A stretch of 64,000 nucleotides of DNA, taken from Pseudochelatococcus lubricantis. Lineage in GTDB: Bacteria > Pseudomonadota > Alphaproteobacteria > Rhizobiales > Beijerinckiaceae. The DNA lies in NCBI RefSeq assembly GCF_011762225.1, contig NZ_JAASQI010000001.1, forward strand, positions 248,001 through 312,000, written 5' to 3'. The notes below the pieces were generated by a model. It was not told where the DNA came from, ran no database searches, and was given only the letters and a program-made list of their open reading frames with translations. The translations under genes and the position numbers were made by a program. Of this stretch, positions 17,947 to 25,789 are shown in pieces. Positions within the stretch are counted from its first letter, which is position 1, and each line of letters starts with the position of its first letter.

Positions 17947-18142
17947 CAACCACACGGCCCCTGCGGCACGGAATGATGGTGTCCGGGAAGCTATAGTTCA
18001 CCGTGCATGAAAAGGGCCTTTGAATGGAATTATTATAATAAAACAAAATGTTATTATTATTTACATTTAGCCGATAAAGGTCCAATAGATATTCATAAAC
18101 TTGCTCATGTGTCGTGAGACACCAGACCGTTGAGGATGTGCC

Positions 18143-18691
18143 ATGTCCAGCCCCTTTCGCGCGATGATGCTTCGCGGCGTCCCGGTTCAGACCGATCCCC
18201 GCACCCTCGTCCAGAATGTCGGCAGCCCTGTGAAGACCGGCTGCGGCTTCCACGACGTCCGTGAGATACTGCGTTCAGCCGGTCTGCGGCCGACACGCCA
18301 GCGCATCATGTTGGGGTGGCTGCTGTTCGGGCGCGGTCACCGCCATCTGACGGCCGAGATGCTCTATGACGAAGCCTGCGAGGCCAAGATCAGCGTGTCA
18401 CTGGCCACCGTCTACAATACGCTACACCAGTTCAGGGAAGCGGGTCTGCTGCGCCAGCTCGCTGTCGACGGCACCAAGAGCTATTTCGACACCAACATTG
18501 CCGAACACCATCATTTCTTCGTGGAAGACGACCAGACGCTGGTCGATATTCCGGACGGACTGATTTCCGTCGCCGGCCTTCCGGAAGCGCCCGAGGGCAT
18601 GGAGATCGTCTGCGTCGAGGTGATCGTGCGGGTGAAGCGCAAGGCCGCGAAAACCGCTGCCTCGTCCACGCGCGGACTGGTCGAAGCTTGA
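18143..18691 (+). CDS. irr: Iron response regulator Irr (Fur family)
   Basis: The 182-residue protein matches Irr closely. It has GLRPTRQR, the winged-helix segment HLTAEMLYDEA, VSLATVYNTL, GLLRQLAVDGTKSYFDTN and the HHHFF motif implicated in haem and metal sensing. Irr represses or activates iron-uptake and haem genes under iron limitation and is a Rhizobiales hallmark. The N-terminal haem regulatory motif, GCPWHDV in Bradyrhizobium, reads GCGFHDV here, so the Cys-Pro pair is broken. GAGG lies eight bases before the ATG in an AT-rich leader. The stop overlaps the next start (TGATG). It sits beside the siderophore locus. Confidence 0.9.
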   Translation: MSSPFRAMMLRGVPVQTDPRTLVQNVGSPVKTGCGFHDVREILRSAGLRPTRQRIMLGWLLFGRGHRHLTAEMLYDEACEAKISVSLATVYNTLHQFREAGLLRQLAVDGTKSYFDTNIAEHHHFFVEDDQTLVDIPDGLISVAGLPEAPEGMEIVCVEVIVRVKRKAAKTAASSTRGLVEA

Positions 18692-19143
18692 TGCACCGGT
18701 TTTTCCCGCGCGTTCCTGTGCTGCTGCGTTGCGGCCTCGCCGCCATGTTCGTGGCGTGCGCCGGAACGATGGTGCTGGCACAGACAGCCGCCCCACGCCC
18801 CGGCGCCGGTGAGAACGCGAAGGGGCGGACGGTGCCGCCGCGCCCCTATCCCGGTGATGTGATGAAGCACTGGCCGGCCTATCCCGATGAGGCGCGCGCC
18901 GCGGGACAGGAAGGCACGGTCGTCGTAAGGCTGCGCATCACCGCCGCGGGCAATCCGGAAAACATCACCGTCGAGCGCAGCAGTTCCGTGGTGTCGCTCG
19001 ACGTCGCGGCAGCGCTGGCCGTGAGCCGCTGGAAGTTCGAACCCGCGACCCGCGATGGCAAGCCCGTCGATGCGACCGTATCCCTGCCGATCCGTTTCTC
19101 GCTGACGGATGCCCCGCCCGCGCAAGGCGCCGCGCCGCAATGA
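18691..19143 (+). CDS. TonB C-terminal domain protein, exported
   Basis: The 150-residue protein has an N-terminal hydrophobic signal (about 9-31, ending LAQ) and a TonB C-terminal domain (about 50-135) with YPDEARAAGQEGTVVVRL and SRWKFEPATRDGKPV. True TonB proteins keep an uncleaved anchor and a long proline-rich spacer; the spacer is very short here and the N-terminus looks cleavable or lipidated, so energy transduction to a receptor is doubtful. It begins on ATG 18691 inside the irr stop (TGATG), so it is probably co-translated with Irr. It may be a periplasmic binding partner; the role is unknown. Confidence 0.75.
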   Translation: MHRFFPRVPVLLRCGLAAMFVACAGTMVLAQTAAPRPGAGENAKGRTVPPRPYPGDVMKHWPAYPDEARAAGQEGTVVVRLRITAAGNPENITVERSSSVVSLDVAAALAVSRWKFEPATRDGKPVDATVSLPIRFSLTDAPPAQGAAPQ

Positions 19144-19150
19144 CGGGGCG

Positions 19151-21070
19151 CTACTGCAGCCGCTGCAGGTGGCGGTAGAGCGTGCTGCGGTTGATGCCGA
19201 GACGGCGCGCCGCGAGCGATATGTTGCCGCCGCAGGCTTCGAGCGTCGCACGCATCACGTCGCGCGTGTGATGCTCCAGCAGGCCGGTCTCGATGGGCTG
19301 CGCGACGGCCGGCATCGGCTGTATCCGGCGCAGGGCCGTCGGCAGGAGGTGCGGGCCGGGATGCGTTCCGGATGTCGCAAGTGCCGCCAGCGCTCGCAGC
19401 GCGCCCACCAGTTCACGATAGTTGCCGGGCCAGTCATAGGCAGCCATGCGGCTGCGGGTTTCTTCCGGCAGGGGAGCCGAACCGCCCGTCACCTGCCGCC
19501 ACAGGCCGTCGATCAGCGGCACGAGATCGGTGCGCGTGCGCAGCGGGTTCAGCGTCATCGTGAACTGGGCGAGGCGGTAGTAGAGGTCCGGCCGGAAATG
19601 CCCCTGCCGTGAAAGCGCCTCGATATCGCGGTGGGTCGCGCTGATCACACGGATGTCGACGGGCGAGGGGCGCCCGCCGCCGAGCGGCATCACCTGCCTG
19701 TCCTGCAGCACGCGCAGCAGGCGGGATTGCAGCGCGAACGGCATGTCGCCGATTTCGTCGAGAAACAGGATGCCGCCGTGAGCCTCCCGCAGCAGCCCCC
19801 GCGAGCCCTGCCGACGCGCGCCGGTGAACGCGCCTTCCTCATAGCCGAACAGCTCCGATTCGATCAGGCTTTCGGGAATGGCCGCGCAGTTGACGGCGAC
19901 GAAGGGCTTGTCGGCGCAGCGGCTTTTCCCATGGACGGCGCGCGCGAACGCCTCCTTGCCGGACCCCGTCTCACCATGAATCAGCAACGGGATATCGGCG
20001 TCGACGAGCCGTGCCGCATTCTCGACATCGGCGAGCGTCTGCGCGTCGAATATCGGCTGCGGCCAGGGAATGGCGGTCATGAAAGCGGCGGGTGAGGGAC
20101 GCTCACGCGCGGGGACCGGCGCTCTCGCGGCCGCGGCTGGCAGCGTCGGGCCGCCGCGACGCGGCAGCCTGTAGTGCACGGTCTCGCCCGAGTGGAACCT
20201 TAGCGTCCCTTCCTCGCCAAGCGATCCGCCGCCGTCGAACAGGGCGTCGAAGGACGTGCGGCCGAGCGCATCCCAGCCGCGCGATATGGCCTGAAGGGCG
20301 TGCCGGTTGGCGGCGATCAGGCGGTCTCCCTCGAAGACGAGAATGCACTCGCGCGCGGTGCCGAGCAGGGATCGTTCCGTATGGAAGCGCAACATCTCGA
20401 TGTCGCCACGGTCCGCCCGGTTCCCGAAGGCCTGATCGAACAGCCGGTGCTCGATCTGGTCGATGACGAGCCGCACCATCGACAGGCTCTGGCGGGAAAT
20501 CGTGGCGGCGCTGCCCGACAGGTCGAGCACACCGGCGATCGCTCCACGGGGATCGAAGATGGGCGCCGCAGCGCAGCTCAGCACGCGATGCGGCTCGTAG
20601 AAATGCTCCCCGCCGCGCACCATGACCGGCCGCCGCTCGACGAGCGCCGTGCCGATGGCATTGGTGCCGATGCTGGCCTCGCTCCACGCCACGCCCGGGC
20701 GCAGCGCGACGCCCGCCGCCTTCCCGGCGAAGGCTGTGTCACCGACGGCGTCGAGCACCATGCCGTTCGCGTCGGACAAGACCACGATGCCGCCCGTGGT
20801 GCGCGCCTCGCGTCGCAGAGACTCGATTTCCGCCTGGCACAGGCGGCGCAGCATCTCGTGCTGCTCGTGGGCCTCGCGCAGGTATTGCGGGCCGACGGGC
20901 TCGACAGTGGGGTCGCGGCTGGCGTCGTGCCCGAGTTGCGAACACCGCAGCCACGACTGGAGGATGGTCCGCGAGACGAGCGATGCGGGGACTTTCTGTT
21001 TGGAAAAAAACTGCTGTCGCGCGACCGCAACCGTATCCGTGGATTGCGGCGTCGTTGAACCTGTTGCCAT
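19151..21070 (-). CDS. Sigma-54-dependent AcoR-like transcriptional regulator
   Basis: The 639-residue protein has a GAF-like sensor region (about 60-205), a central AAA+ domain (about 320-550) with Walker [17 protein letters not shown] for contacting sigma-54 and Walker [12 protein letters not shown], then a C-terminal Fis helix-turn-helix ([21 protein letters not shown]). This is the AcoR architecture that senses acetoin, alcohols or related compounds. ATG 21070 has a strong GGAGGAA ribosome site; the frame is open 15 codons further upstream. It diverges from an aldehyde dehydrogenase gene that has a -24/-12 promoter and is its likely target. Confidence 0.92.
   Translation of the reverse strand: MATGSTTPQSTDTVAVARQQFFSKQKVPASLVSRTILQSWLRCSQLGHDASRDPTVEPVGPQYLREAHEQHEMLRRLCQAEIESLRREARTTGGIVVLSDANGMVLDAVGDTAFAGKAAGVALRPGVAWSEASIGTNAIGTALVERRPVMVRGGEHFYEPHRVLSCAAAPIFDPRGAIAGVLDLSGSAATISRQSLSMVRLVIDQIEHRLFDQAFGNRADRGDIEMLRFHTERSLLGTARECILVFEGDRLIAANRHALQAISRGWDALGRTSFDALFDGGGSLGEEGTLRFHSGETVHYRLPRRGGPTLPAAAARAPVPARERPSPAAFMTAIPWPQPIFDAQTLADVENAARLVDADIPLLIHGETGSGKEAFARAVHGKSRCADKPFVAVNCAAIPESLIESELFGYEEGAFTGARRQGSRGLLREAHGGILFLDEIGDMPFALQSRLLRVLQDRQVMPLGGGRPSPVDIRVISATHRDIEALSRQGHFRPDLYYRLAQFTMTLNPLRTRTDLVPLIDGLWRQVTGGSAPLPEETRSRMAAYDWPGNYRELVGALRALAALATSGTHPGPHLLPTALRRIQPMPAVAQPIETGLLEHHTRDVMRATLEACGGNISLAARRLGINRSTLYRHLQRLQ
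20066..20084 (+). repeat. Iteron-like sequence inside the AcoR-like gene
   Basis: GGGAATGGCGGTCATGAAA matches the iteron variants at about 17 of 19 positions but lies inside coding sequence on the template strand. It could be chance in GC-rich DNA. Recorded because further copies occur 3.4 kb on. Confidence 0.3.
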
Positions 21071-21264
21071 GGCCGTTCCTCCAGGTGTTGTTATTTGCCG
21101 CGGCTGTTGCAACAATCATGCGGCATTCTGCAACACCTTTCCAGCACGATCGTTGCGTCAAACGTGACGTTCTTTTTCGAGTTATTCCGCAAACTGGCGA
21201 TTTCTTGACGCCTGTCAATACTTGCCGCGTTGCAGCACGGAATTGCGGCGCCGCACCCGGAACG

Positions 21265-21280
21265 TGGCATGCACGGTGCT
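21265..21280 (+). promoter_or_regulatory. Sigma-54 (-24/-12) promoter of the aldehyde dehydrogenase gene
   Basis: TGGCATGCACGGTGCT fits the TGGCAC-N5-TTGCW pattern, with GG and GC exactly ten bases apart and one deviation in the -12 element. It ends 35 bp before the GTG start. Upstream, TGTTGCAACA (21105-21114) and a second TGCAACA (about 21129) could be activator sites for the divergent regulator. Confidence 0.72.
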
Positions 21281-21315
21281 AGGAGACCGTCAGGCACACT
21301 TCAGGGAGGATCGCC

Positions 21316-22836
21316 GTGAACAAGTACGAACCAGCCACCTCGCTTCTCAAGACCCCTTTTAAGGAGCGTTATGACAACTTCATCGGCGGCAAATGGGTGG
21401 CGCCGGTCGACGGCCGCTATTTCGACAACACGTCGCCGATCACCGGCAAGAAGATTACCGAGGTCGCTCGCTCGCAGAAGGAGGACATCGAACTGGCGCT
21501 CGACGCCGCCCATGCCGCGCGGGAAGCGTGGGGACGCACCAGTGCGGCCGAGCGCTCGCTGATCCTCAACCGTGTCGCCGACCGCATCGAGGAAAACCTC
21601 GATCTGCTGGCGCTCGCCGAATCGTGGGACAACGGCAAGCCGATCCGCGAGACCACCAACGCCGATATCCCGCTCGCGGTGGACCATTTCCGTTACTTCG
21701 CCGGTGTCATCCGGGCGCAGGAGGGCGGCATCAGCGAGATCGACCACGACACCGTCGCCTACCACTTCCATGAGCCGCTCGGCGTCGTCGGCCAGATCAT
21801 CCCGTGGAACTTCCCCATTCTCATGGCGGTGTGGAAGATCGCCCCGGCGCTCGCCGCAGGCAACGCCATCGTGCTGAAGCCGGCCGAGCAGACGCCCGCC
21901 TCGATCCTGGTGCTGGCTGAGCTCATTCAGGACATCCTGCCGCCCGGTGTTCTGAACATCGTCAACGGTTTCGGCCTGGAGGCCGGCAAGCCGCTCGCGT
22001 CGAGCCCGCGCATCGCCAAGATCGCCTTCACCGGCGAGACGACCACGGGCCGCCTGATCTCGCAATATGCCAGCCAGAACCTCATCCCGGTGACGCTGGA
22101 GCTTGGCGGCAAGTCGCCGAACATCTTCTTCGCCGACGTGCTGGACGCGGATGACGACTACTTCGACAAGGCCATCGAGGGCTTCGTGCTGTTCGCCTTC
22201 AACCAGGGCGAGGTCTGCACCTGCCCGAGCCGCGCGCTTATCCAGGAATCGATCTACGATCGCTTCATCGAGCGGGCGCTGGAGCGGGTGAAGGCGATCA
22301 AGCAGGGCAACCCGCTCGATCCCACCACCGCCATCGGCGCGCAGGCGTCGAGCGAGCAGCTCGAGAAGATCCTGAGCTACATCGACATCGGCAAGCAGGA
22401 GGGGGCGGAACTGCTCGTCGGCGGCGAGCGCAACGTGCTGGAAGGCGAACTCGCCGGCGGTTACTACGTCAAGCCGACCGTGTTCAAGGGCCAGAACAGG
22501 CAGCGCATCTTCCAGGAGGAGATCTTCGGCCCCGTGGTCGCGGTGACGACCTTCAAGGACGACGACGAGGCGCTGGCGCTGGCCAATGACACGCTTTACG
22601 GGCTGGGTGCGGGCGTGTGGACCCGCAACGGCACGCGCGCCTACCGATTGGGGCGCGGCATCCACGCCGGGCGCGTGTGGACGAACGTCTACCATGCCTA
22701 TCCGGCGCATGCGGCCTTCGGCGGCTACAAGCAGTCCGGCATCGGCCGCGAGAACCACCTGCAGATGCTGAACCACTACCAGCAGACCAAGAACCTGCTG
22801 GTGAGCTACAGCGCGCAGAAGCTCGGCTTCTTCTGA
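21316..22836 (+). CDS. NAD-dependent aldehyde dehydrogenase (AcoD/ExaC-like)
   Basis: The 506-residue protein is a full-length ALDH-superfamily enzyme. It has PWNFP at the cofactor site, the general-base glutamate in LELGGKSP (near 267) and the catalytic cysteine in [11 protein letters not shown] (near 306). The double-Cys pocket and neighbourhood match acetaldehyde/short-chain aldehyde dehydrogenases of the AcoD/ExaC group. The start is GTG 21316 with GGGAGGA ahead. A -24/-12 promoter and the divergent AcoR-like activator indicate induction by an alcohol, aldehyde or acetoin-like signal. A DUF779 gene follows 94 bases downstream, a common pairing. Confidence 0.92.
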   Translation: MNKYEPATSLLKTPFKERYDNFIGGKWVAPVDGRYFDNTSPITGKKITEVARSQKEDIELALDAAHAAREAWGRTSAAERSLILNRVADRIEENLDLLALAESWDNGKPIRETTNADIPLAVDHFRYFAGVIRAQEGGISEIDHDTVAYHFHEPLGVVGQIIPWNFPILMAVWKIAPALAAGNAIVLKPAEQTPASILVLAELIQDILPPGVLNIVNGFGLEAGKPLASSPRIAKIAFTGETTTGRLISQYASQNLIPVTLELGGKSPNIFFADVLDADDDYFDKAIEGFVLFAFNQGEVCTCPSRALIQESIYDRFIERALERVKAIKQGNPLDPTTAIGAQASSEQLEKILSYIDIGKQEGAELLVGGERNVLEGELAGGYYVKPTVFKGQNRQRIFQEEIFGPVVAVTTFKDDDEALALANDTLYGLGAGVWTRNGTRAYRLGRGIHAGRVWTNVYHAYPAHAAFGGYKQSGIGRENHLQMLNHYQQTKNLLVSYSAQKLGFF

Positions 22837-22930
22837 TCACGATCCTGCCCCGCCGCCGAAGTGTGGCGGGGCAGGTCCATACCGCACTGCCGCGGGGAAC
22901 GGCATTGGCGGGTCCACGGGGAGGCCGACG

Positions 22931-23302
22931 ATGAACGATGCAACCGTCAAGCGTGTTCTGGCGACTGACGCGGCGCTTACGCTGATCGATACTTTGCGTG
23001 CCGATCATGGTCCGATCCTGTTCCACCAGTCGGGCGGTTGCTGTGACGGTTCCTCGCCGATGTGCTATCCGCAGGGCGAGTTCCTTATCGGCGACAGCGA
23101 CGTGCGGATGGGCGAGATCGGCGGCGCGCCGTTCTACATGAGCCGCCCTCAGTTCGAATACTGGAAACACACGCAGCTCATCATCGATGTCGTGCCCGGT
23201 CGCGGCGGCATGTTTTCGCTGGAAAACGGCCGCGATGTGCGCTTCCTGACGCGCTCGCGGCTGTTCACGGAGGAGGAGGAAGCGGCGCTGCCGGTGTTGT
23301 AG
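22931..23302 (+). CDS. DUF779 domain protein
   Basis: The 123-residue protein has the hallmarks of DUF779: HQSGGCCDGSSPMC near residue 33, a central FYMSRPQFEYW and a C-terminal RFLTRSRLF. The conserved cysteine cluster suggests metal or thiol chemistry, but no activity is established. The family is very often encoded beside aldehyde dehydrogenases, as here, so it probably assists or protects that enzyme. It is likely in the same sigma-54 transcript. Confidence 0.88.
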   Translation: MNDATVKRVLATDAALTLIDTLRADHGPILFHQSGGCCDGSSPMCYPQGEFLIGDSDVRMGEIGGAPFYMSRPQFEYWKHTQLIIDVVPGRGGMFSLENGRDVRFLTRSRLFTEEEEAALPVL

Positions 23303-23495
23303 GCGCCCGGATCGCGGTGCGCCCCCCGGCCGGGACCCGAGACCCGGGAGAGGGGGCCGATGGCGGAAGGCGGTAATACCACGGCTCCCGGTCTTCAACT
23401 GCTCGTGTGCTGTGTTTGCCCAAGCGCCGCACGGGCTTGACCGCCGCTCGACGAGCCGGGCTCGTAGAGTAAGGTATTGCGCCTTCCGCCTTTTT
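23303..23495. other. Convergent intergenic region, no gene
   Basis: This separates the DUF779 gene from the end of the leftward phosphopantetheinyl transferase gene. It holds a small perfect hairpin (CGAGCC-G-GGCTCG at 23453-23465) and a T-run after 23490. Hairpin and T-run are too far apart for a convincing intrinsic terminator. Confidence 0.3.
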
Positions 23496-24224
23496 TCATG
23501 ACTGACAATCGCGGGAATAGCGGTAACGGAAACGCAGCGGCCGGGCGCTGCCGAGGTGCGCGGCAGCCGCGATAATGTGGCCGTTGTCAACGAGCTGACT
23601 GTCGAATTGCCAGTCGTCCGGATCGTCCACGACATGCCCGGCAAAGGCGATTTGCGGCGGATCGAGGCTGAAGCTGCAATCCTGCAGCGGAAACGACAGC
23701 CCAAGCCCGCGCGCCTTCACATAGGCTTCCTTGAGTGTCCACAACGCCAGAAACCGCTGTCGTCGCGCACCGTTCTCCAGCGCCGACAGCGATGCCTGCT
23801 CGGCAGGCGAGAGCACGGATGCGGCGAGTTCGCAGGGGTCGACAGCGTTGTCGAGAGGTTCGATATCCACCCCGACATCGGCGGCATGGCAGACGGCACA
23901 CGTGACCGCCGTTCCCGCGTGGGACAGCGAGAAATAAAGCCTGTGCATCTGCATCTGGTCGGCGCGCAACGCGGGTTTTCCGTAGGCGCCGCGCGTGAAC
24001 GTCCAAGCGGACGGAAGCACCGGCGCGTAGCGGGCGAGAGCCATTCGCAGCAGCGCATGTGCCATCGTGAACAGCTTGCGGTCGCTACCGAATCGCAATC
24101 GTGACCGCCGTTCCCGCTCCTCGGGGGCGAGGATGCCGTCGAGCGAGGTGTTGGGAACTCCCAACACCGCCGTGTCATCGATGTGCGCGATCCAGATGTC
24201 GACGGTATCGGGGAGAAGCGGCAC
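23496..24224 (-). CDS. 4'-phosphopantetheinyl transferase, Sfp/EntD type
   Basis: The 242-residue enzyme should transfer phosphopantetheine from CoA to the carrier domains of the siderophore assembly line. It has GKPAL, SLSHAG, the Mg-binding VGVDIEPLD and WTLKEAYVKARGLGL motifs in the usual order. The frame is open 79 codons further upstream with non-homologous sequence. I chose GTG 24224, which follows GAGG at eight bases and gives a normal N-terminus (PDTVDIWIAHID). It reads in the siderophore operon's direction but after a 282-bp gap. Iteron-like sequences and a parS-like palindrome lie inside its coding region. Confidence 0.88.
   Translation of the reverse strand: MPLLPDTVDIWIAHIDDTAVLGVPNTSLDGILAPEERERRSRLRFGSDRKLFTMAHALLRMALARYAPVLPSAWTFTRGAYGKPALRADQMQMHRLYFSLSHAGTAVTCAVCHAADVGVDIEPLDNAVDPCELAASVLSPAEQASLSALENGARRQRFLALWTLKEAYVKARGLGLSFPLQDCSFSLDPPQIAFAGHVVDDPDDWQFDSQLVDNGHIIAAAAHLGSARPLRFRYRYSRDCQS
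23513..23531 (+). repeat. Iteron copy at the 3' end of the phosphopantetheinyl transferase gene
   Basis: GGGAATAGCGGTAACGGAA differs from the iteron at 16883-16901 at a single base. It lies over the last codons of the transferase gene, so the C-terminal residues (RYRYSRD) are an iteron translated in reverse. Confidence 0.65.
23898..23916 (-). repeat. Iteron-like copy inside the phosphopantetheinyl transferase gene
   Basis: On the minus strand the sequence is GGGAACGGCGGTCACGTGT, identical to the iteron at 16930 over its first 16 bases. It encodes part of a conserved region (GTAVTCAV), so coding constraint may explain some of the match. Confidence 0.5.
24097..24115 (-). repeat. Second iteron-like copy inside the phosphopantetheinyl transferase gene
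   Basis: On the minus strand the sequence is GGGAACGGCGGTCACGATT, again identical to the 16930 iteron over 16 bases. It lies 33 bp from the parS-like palindrome. Confidence 0.5.
24148..24167. promoter_or_regulatory. Second parS-like palindrome, inside the phosphopantetheinyl transferase gene
   Basis: GTGTTGGGAACTCCCAACAC is palindromic except for its central two bases. Its core (24150-24165) differs from the repA-repB parS core by one base. RepB-type partition systems can use several parS sites. It encodes residues near the transferase N-terminus (GVPNTS on the coding strand). The match to parS is direct; binding is inferred. Confidence 0.6.
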
Positions 24225-24334
24225 GGTTGCCTCGTCGGAATTGCCGTATAATGATCCGCTTTTCTGGACCGCTGGAAGACATGAACAAACAAAGGGGCGG
24301 CTGTGCAACGCCGGGTTCTTACCGCTGAAATTAG

Positions 24335-24369
24335 CAGGAACGGCGCGGCCTGTCACCGCGCCGTTCCTG
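24335..24369. terminator. 14-bp perfect inverted repeat hairpin
   Basis: Arms CAGGAACGGCGCGG (24335-24348) and its exact complement (24356-24369) enclose a 7-nt loop. It lies 138 bp past the 3' end of the leftward siderophore operon/PRC gene, so it may end that transcript. No T-run follows. The arms partly resemble the iteron core GGAACGGCG. Confidence 0.5.
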
Positions 24370-24409
24370 ACAGCGAATGGAGTCCGATGGGAACGAGTGG
24401 CGCGTCCGT

Positions 24410-24428
24410 TTCCGTGACCGCTGTTCCG
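24410..24428 (-). repeat. Exact iteron copy upstream of the phosphopantetheinyl transferase gene
   Basis: On the minus strand the sequence is CGGAACAGCGGTCACGGAA, identical to the iteron at 17860-17878. It is intergenic and inverted relative to the origin iterons. Confidence 0.75.
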
Positions 24429-24506
24429 CGTGATTTCGCTAGCGCGAAACACGTATTGCAAAGCACAAGTCCGCCGATTTGCTTCTCAGCTAAAGCGGCT
24501 GGTCCG

Positions 24507-24914
24507 TCAGGACTTCCACTTGCCTTCATACTTGAACGCGGGAGCCGCTTTCAACTGCTCGGCGGTAGCGTTCGCGCGAGCCTCCCACTTCTTGTCGGTC
24601 TCGTTGTAGGTTACGGCGACGGTGGAGGGATCGAGAACGACGTAATGTTCGCCAAGGCCCAGAAAGCCGCCGACGGAGACGACGATGCCTGTCAGTTCGT
24701 TGCCCGTCCCGAGCACCAGATCTTTGATTTCGCCGATGGTTTCATTGCCGGCGTTGGCGACATTGAGGCCGATCAGGTTGGAACTCAGCACGCTGGCGGC
24801 GGAGACGGGTGCCACCGCCGCCGGCGATGCCGGGGTCGGCGCGGTCTGTGCCAGTGCGGGGACGGCGAGCGCGGCCGAAGACAGCAACACAGCGCCGAAA
24901 ACAATGTTACGCAT
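24507..24914 (-). CDS. Exported PRC-barrel domain protein
   Basis: The 135-residue protein has a clear signal peptide (cleavage after PALAQ, about residue 23) and a PRC-barrel-like domain (about 45-115) with GNETIGEIKDLVLG and HYVVLDPSTVAV. Small secreted PRC-barrel proteins are frequent in Rhizobiales, where the exported ones have no firm function; some respond to envelope or osmotic stress. AAGGAGAA precedes ATG 24914. It follows entA by 83 bp in the same direction, so it could be a tail gene of the siderophore transcript, though nothing in its sequence suggests iron. Confidence 0.82.
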   Translation of the reverse strand: MRNIVFGAVLLSSAALAVPALAQTAPTPASPAAVAPVSAASVLSSNLIGLNVANAGNETIGEIKDLVLGTGNELTGIVVSVGGFLGLGEHYVVLDPSTVAVTYNETDKKWEARANATAEQLKAAPAFKYEGKWKS

Positions 24915-24997
24915 GGTATTCTCCTTGTCAGGTGATGACATGGGAAGAACAGCCGAGCGTTCGATTTGTTCCAGCCCGAACAGGGGAAGCGTAAGAT

Positions 24998-25777
24998 TCA
25001 CCCGCGTTGGGTGGCGCCACCGTCCACATAGAGATCGGCCATCGTGATGTGGCGGGCGCGGTCGGAAGCGAGGAAGACCACCGCATCCGCGATATCCTCC
25101 GGCGCGGCGATGCGGCCGAGCGGAATGCCGGTGCGGAAAATTTCCGGCGCGCCCGCGATCACCCGCGCCGGGCCGTTCCCGTCCGTCCACATCCCTTCCT
25201 GCATCGGCGTCAGTGTGGAGCCGGGCGCGACGATGTTGCAGCGGATGCCATGCGGCGCCAGTTCCAGCCCCAGCGAGCGGGTGAACATGGTCGACGCCGC
25301 CTTTGAGGCGGCATAGGCTGCCATGCCGTGGCGGGGAATGCCGGCCGCGTTCGAGCTGACTGTGACGATCACGCCCCGCCCGCGCGGTTGCATGCGGGCG
25401 GCGACGGCCTTCGAGACCAGGAACACGCCGGTGGCGTTGACGGCGAACACGCGCTGCCATTCCGCCAGATCCGTTTCGGCCACCGGCGAGGCCGACAGCA
25501 CGCCGGCGACATTGGCTAGGATATCGATCGGGCCGGTCCGTTCCTCGACGGCGGCCACCGCGCGTTCCACCGCATCGGCCTGCGTCACGTCGAGCGGCGC
25601 GGTGACGAGCCTGTCCGGTGCGTTCGCGTTCGCGAGGCGCGCCAGTGCCTCCGTGTCCCGGTCCGTCGCGACCACGGTCGCGCCCTCGTCGAGCAGCGCA
25701 CGCACAACGGCGGCGCCGATGCCGCCCGAAGCGCCGGTGACGAAGGCGATTTTTCCGGCGATGCCGCTTTCACGCAT
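24998..25777 (-). CDS. entA: 2,3-dihydro-2,3-dihydroxybenzoate dehydrogenase EntA
   Basis: The 259-residue SDR enzyme oxidises 2,3-dihydro-2,3-dihydroxybenzoate to 2,3-dihydroxybenzoate with NAD. It shows the TGASGGIG cofactor loop (near 14), the NVAG motif (near 88), the catalytic SSN and YAASK residues (near 140-157), and VAPGSTLTPMQ, typical of EntA/DhbA rather than generic SDRs. It follows the NRPS by 12 bases in the siderophore operon. This completes the DHB route with EntC and the isochorismatase. Confidence 0.92.
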   Translation of the reverse strand: MRESGIAGKIAFVTGASGGIGAAVVRALLDEGATVVATDRDTEALARLANANAPDRLVTAPLDVTQADAVERAVAAVEERTGPIDILANVAGVLSASPVAETDLAEWQRVFAVNATGVFLVSKAVAARMQPRGRGVIVTVSSNAAGIPRHGMAAYAASKAASTMFTRSLGLELAPHGIRCNIVAPGSTLTPMQEGMWTDGNGPARVIAGAPEIFRTGIPLGRIAAPEDIADAVVFLASDRARHITMADLYVDGGATQRG

Positions 25778-25789
25778 GGCAAACTCCTG

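Larger units (their letters stand above)
16773..18142. other. Probable replication origin region (iterons plus AT-rich patches)
   Basis: This 1.37-kb region has no convincing gene; open frames crossing it are low-complexity translations of the repeats. It starts at the initiator gene's 5' end and holds a phased iteron array (16930-17033), scattered iterons to 17946 and AT-rich patches at about 17080-17112 and 17356-17383 that could be unwinding elements. The second patch holds TTATCAAAT and TTATCAATG, weak DnaA-box-like words. A further AT-rich stretch (18024-18075) is probably the irr promoter. Origin function is inferred from this arrangement. Confidence 0.75.
24225..24506. other. Gene-free region with a long hairpin and an iteron
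   Basis: This gap lies between the PRC-barrel gene and the transferase start. It contains a 14-bp perfect inverted repeat (24335-24369) and an exact iteron (24410-24428, minus). The open frame across it joins the transferase frame, but the encoded residues have no family resemblance. It may be a promoter region and/or part of a replication or copy-control site. Confidence 0.5.

Noticed and set aside
17514-17996. 160-residue open frame within the iteron region
   Set aside because: It is a translation of iterons and spacers with no ribosome site and no family resemblance.
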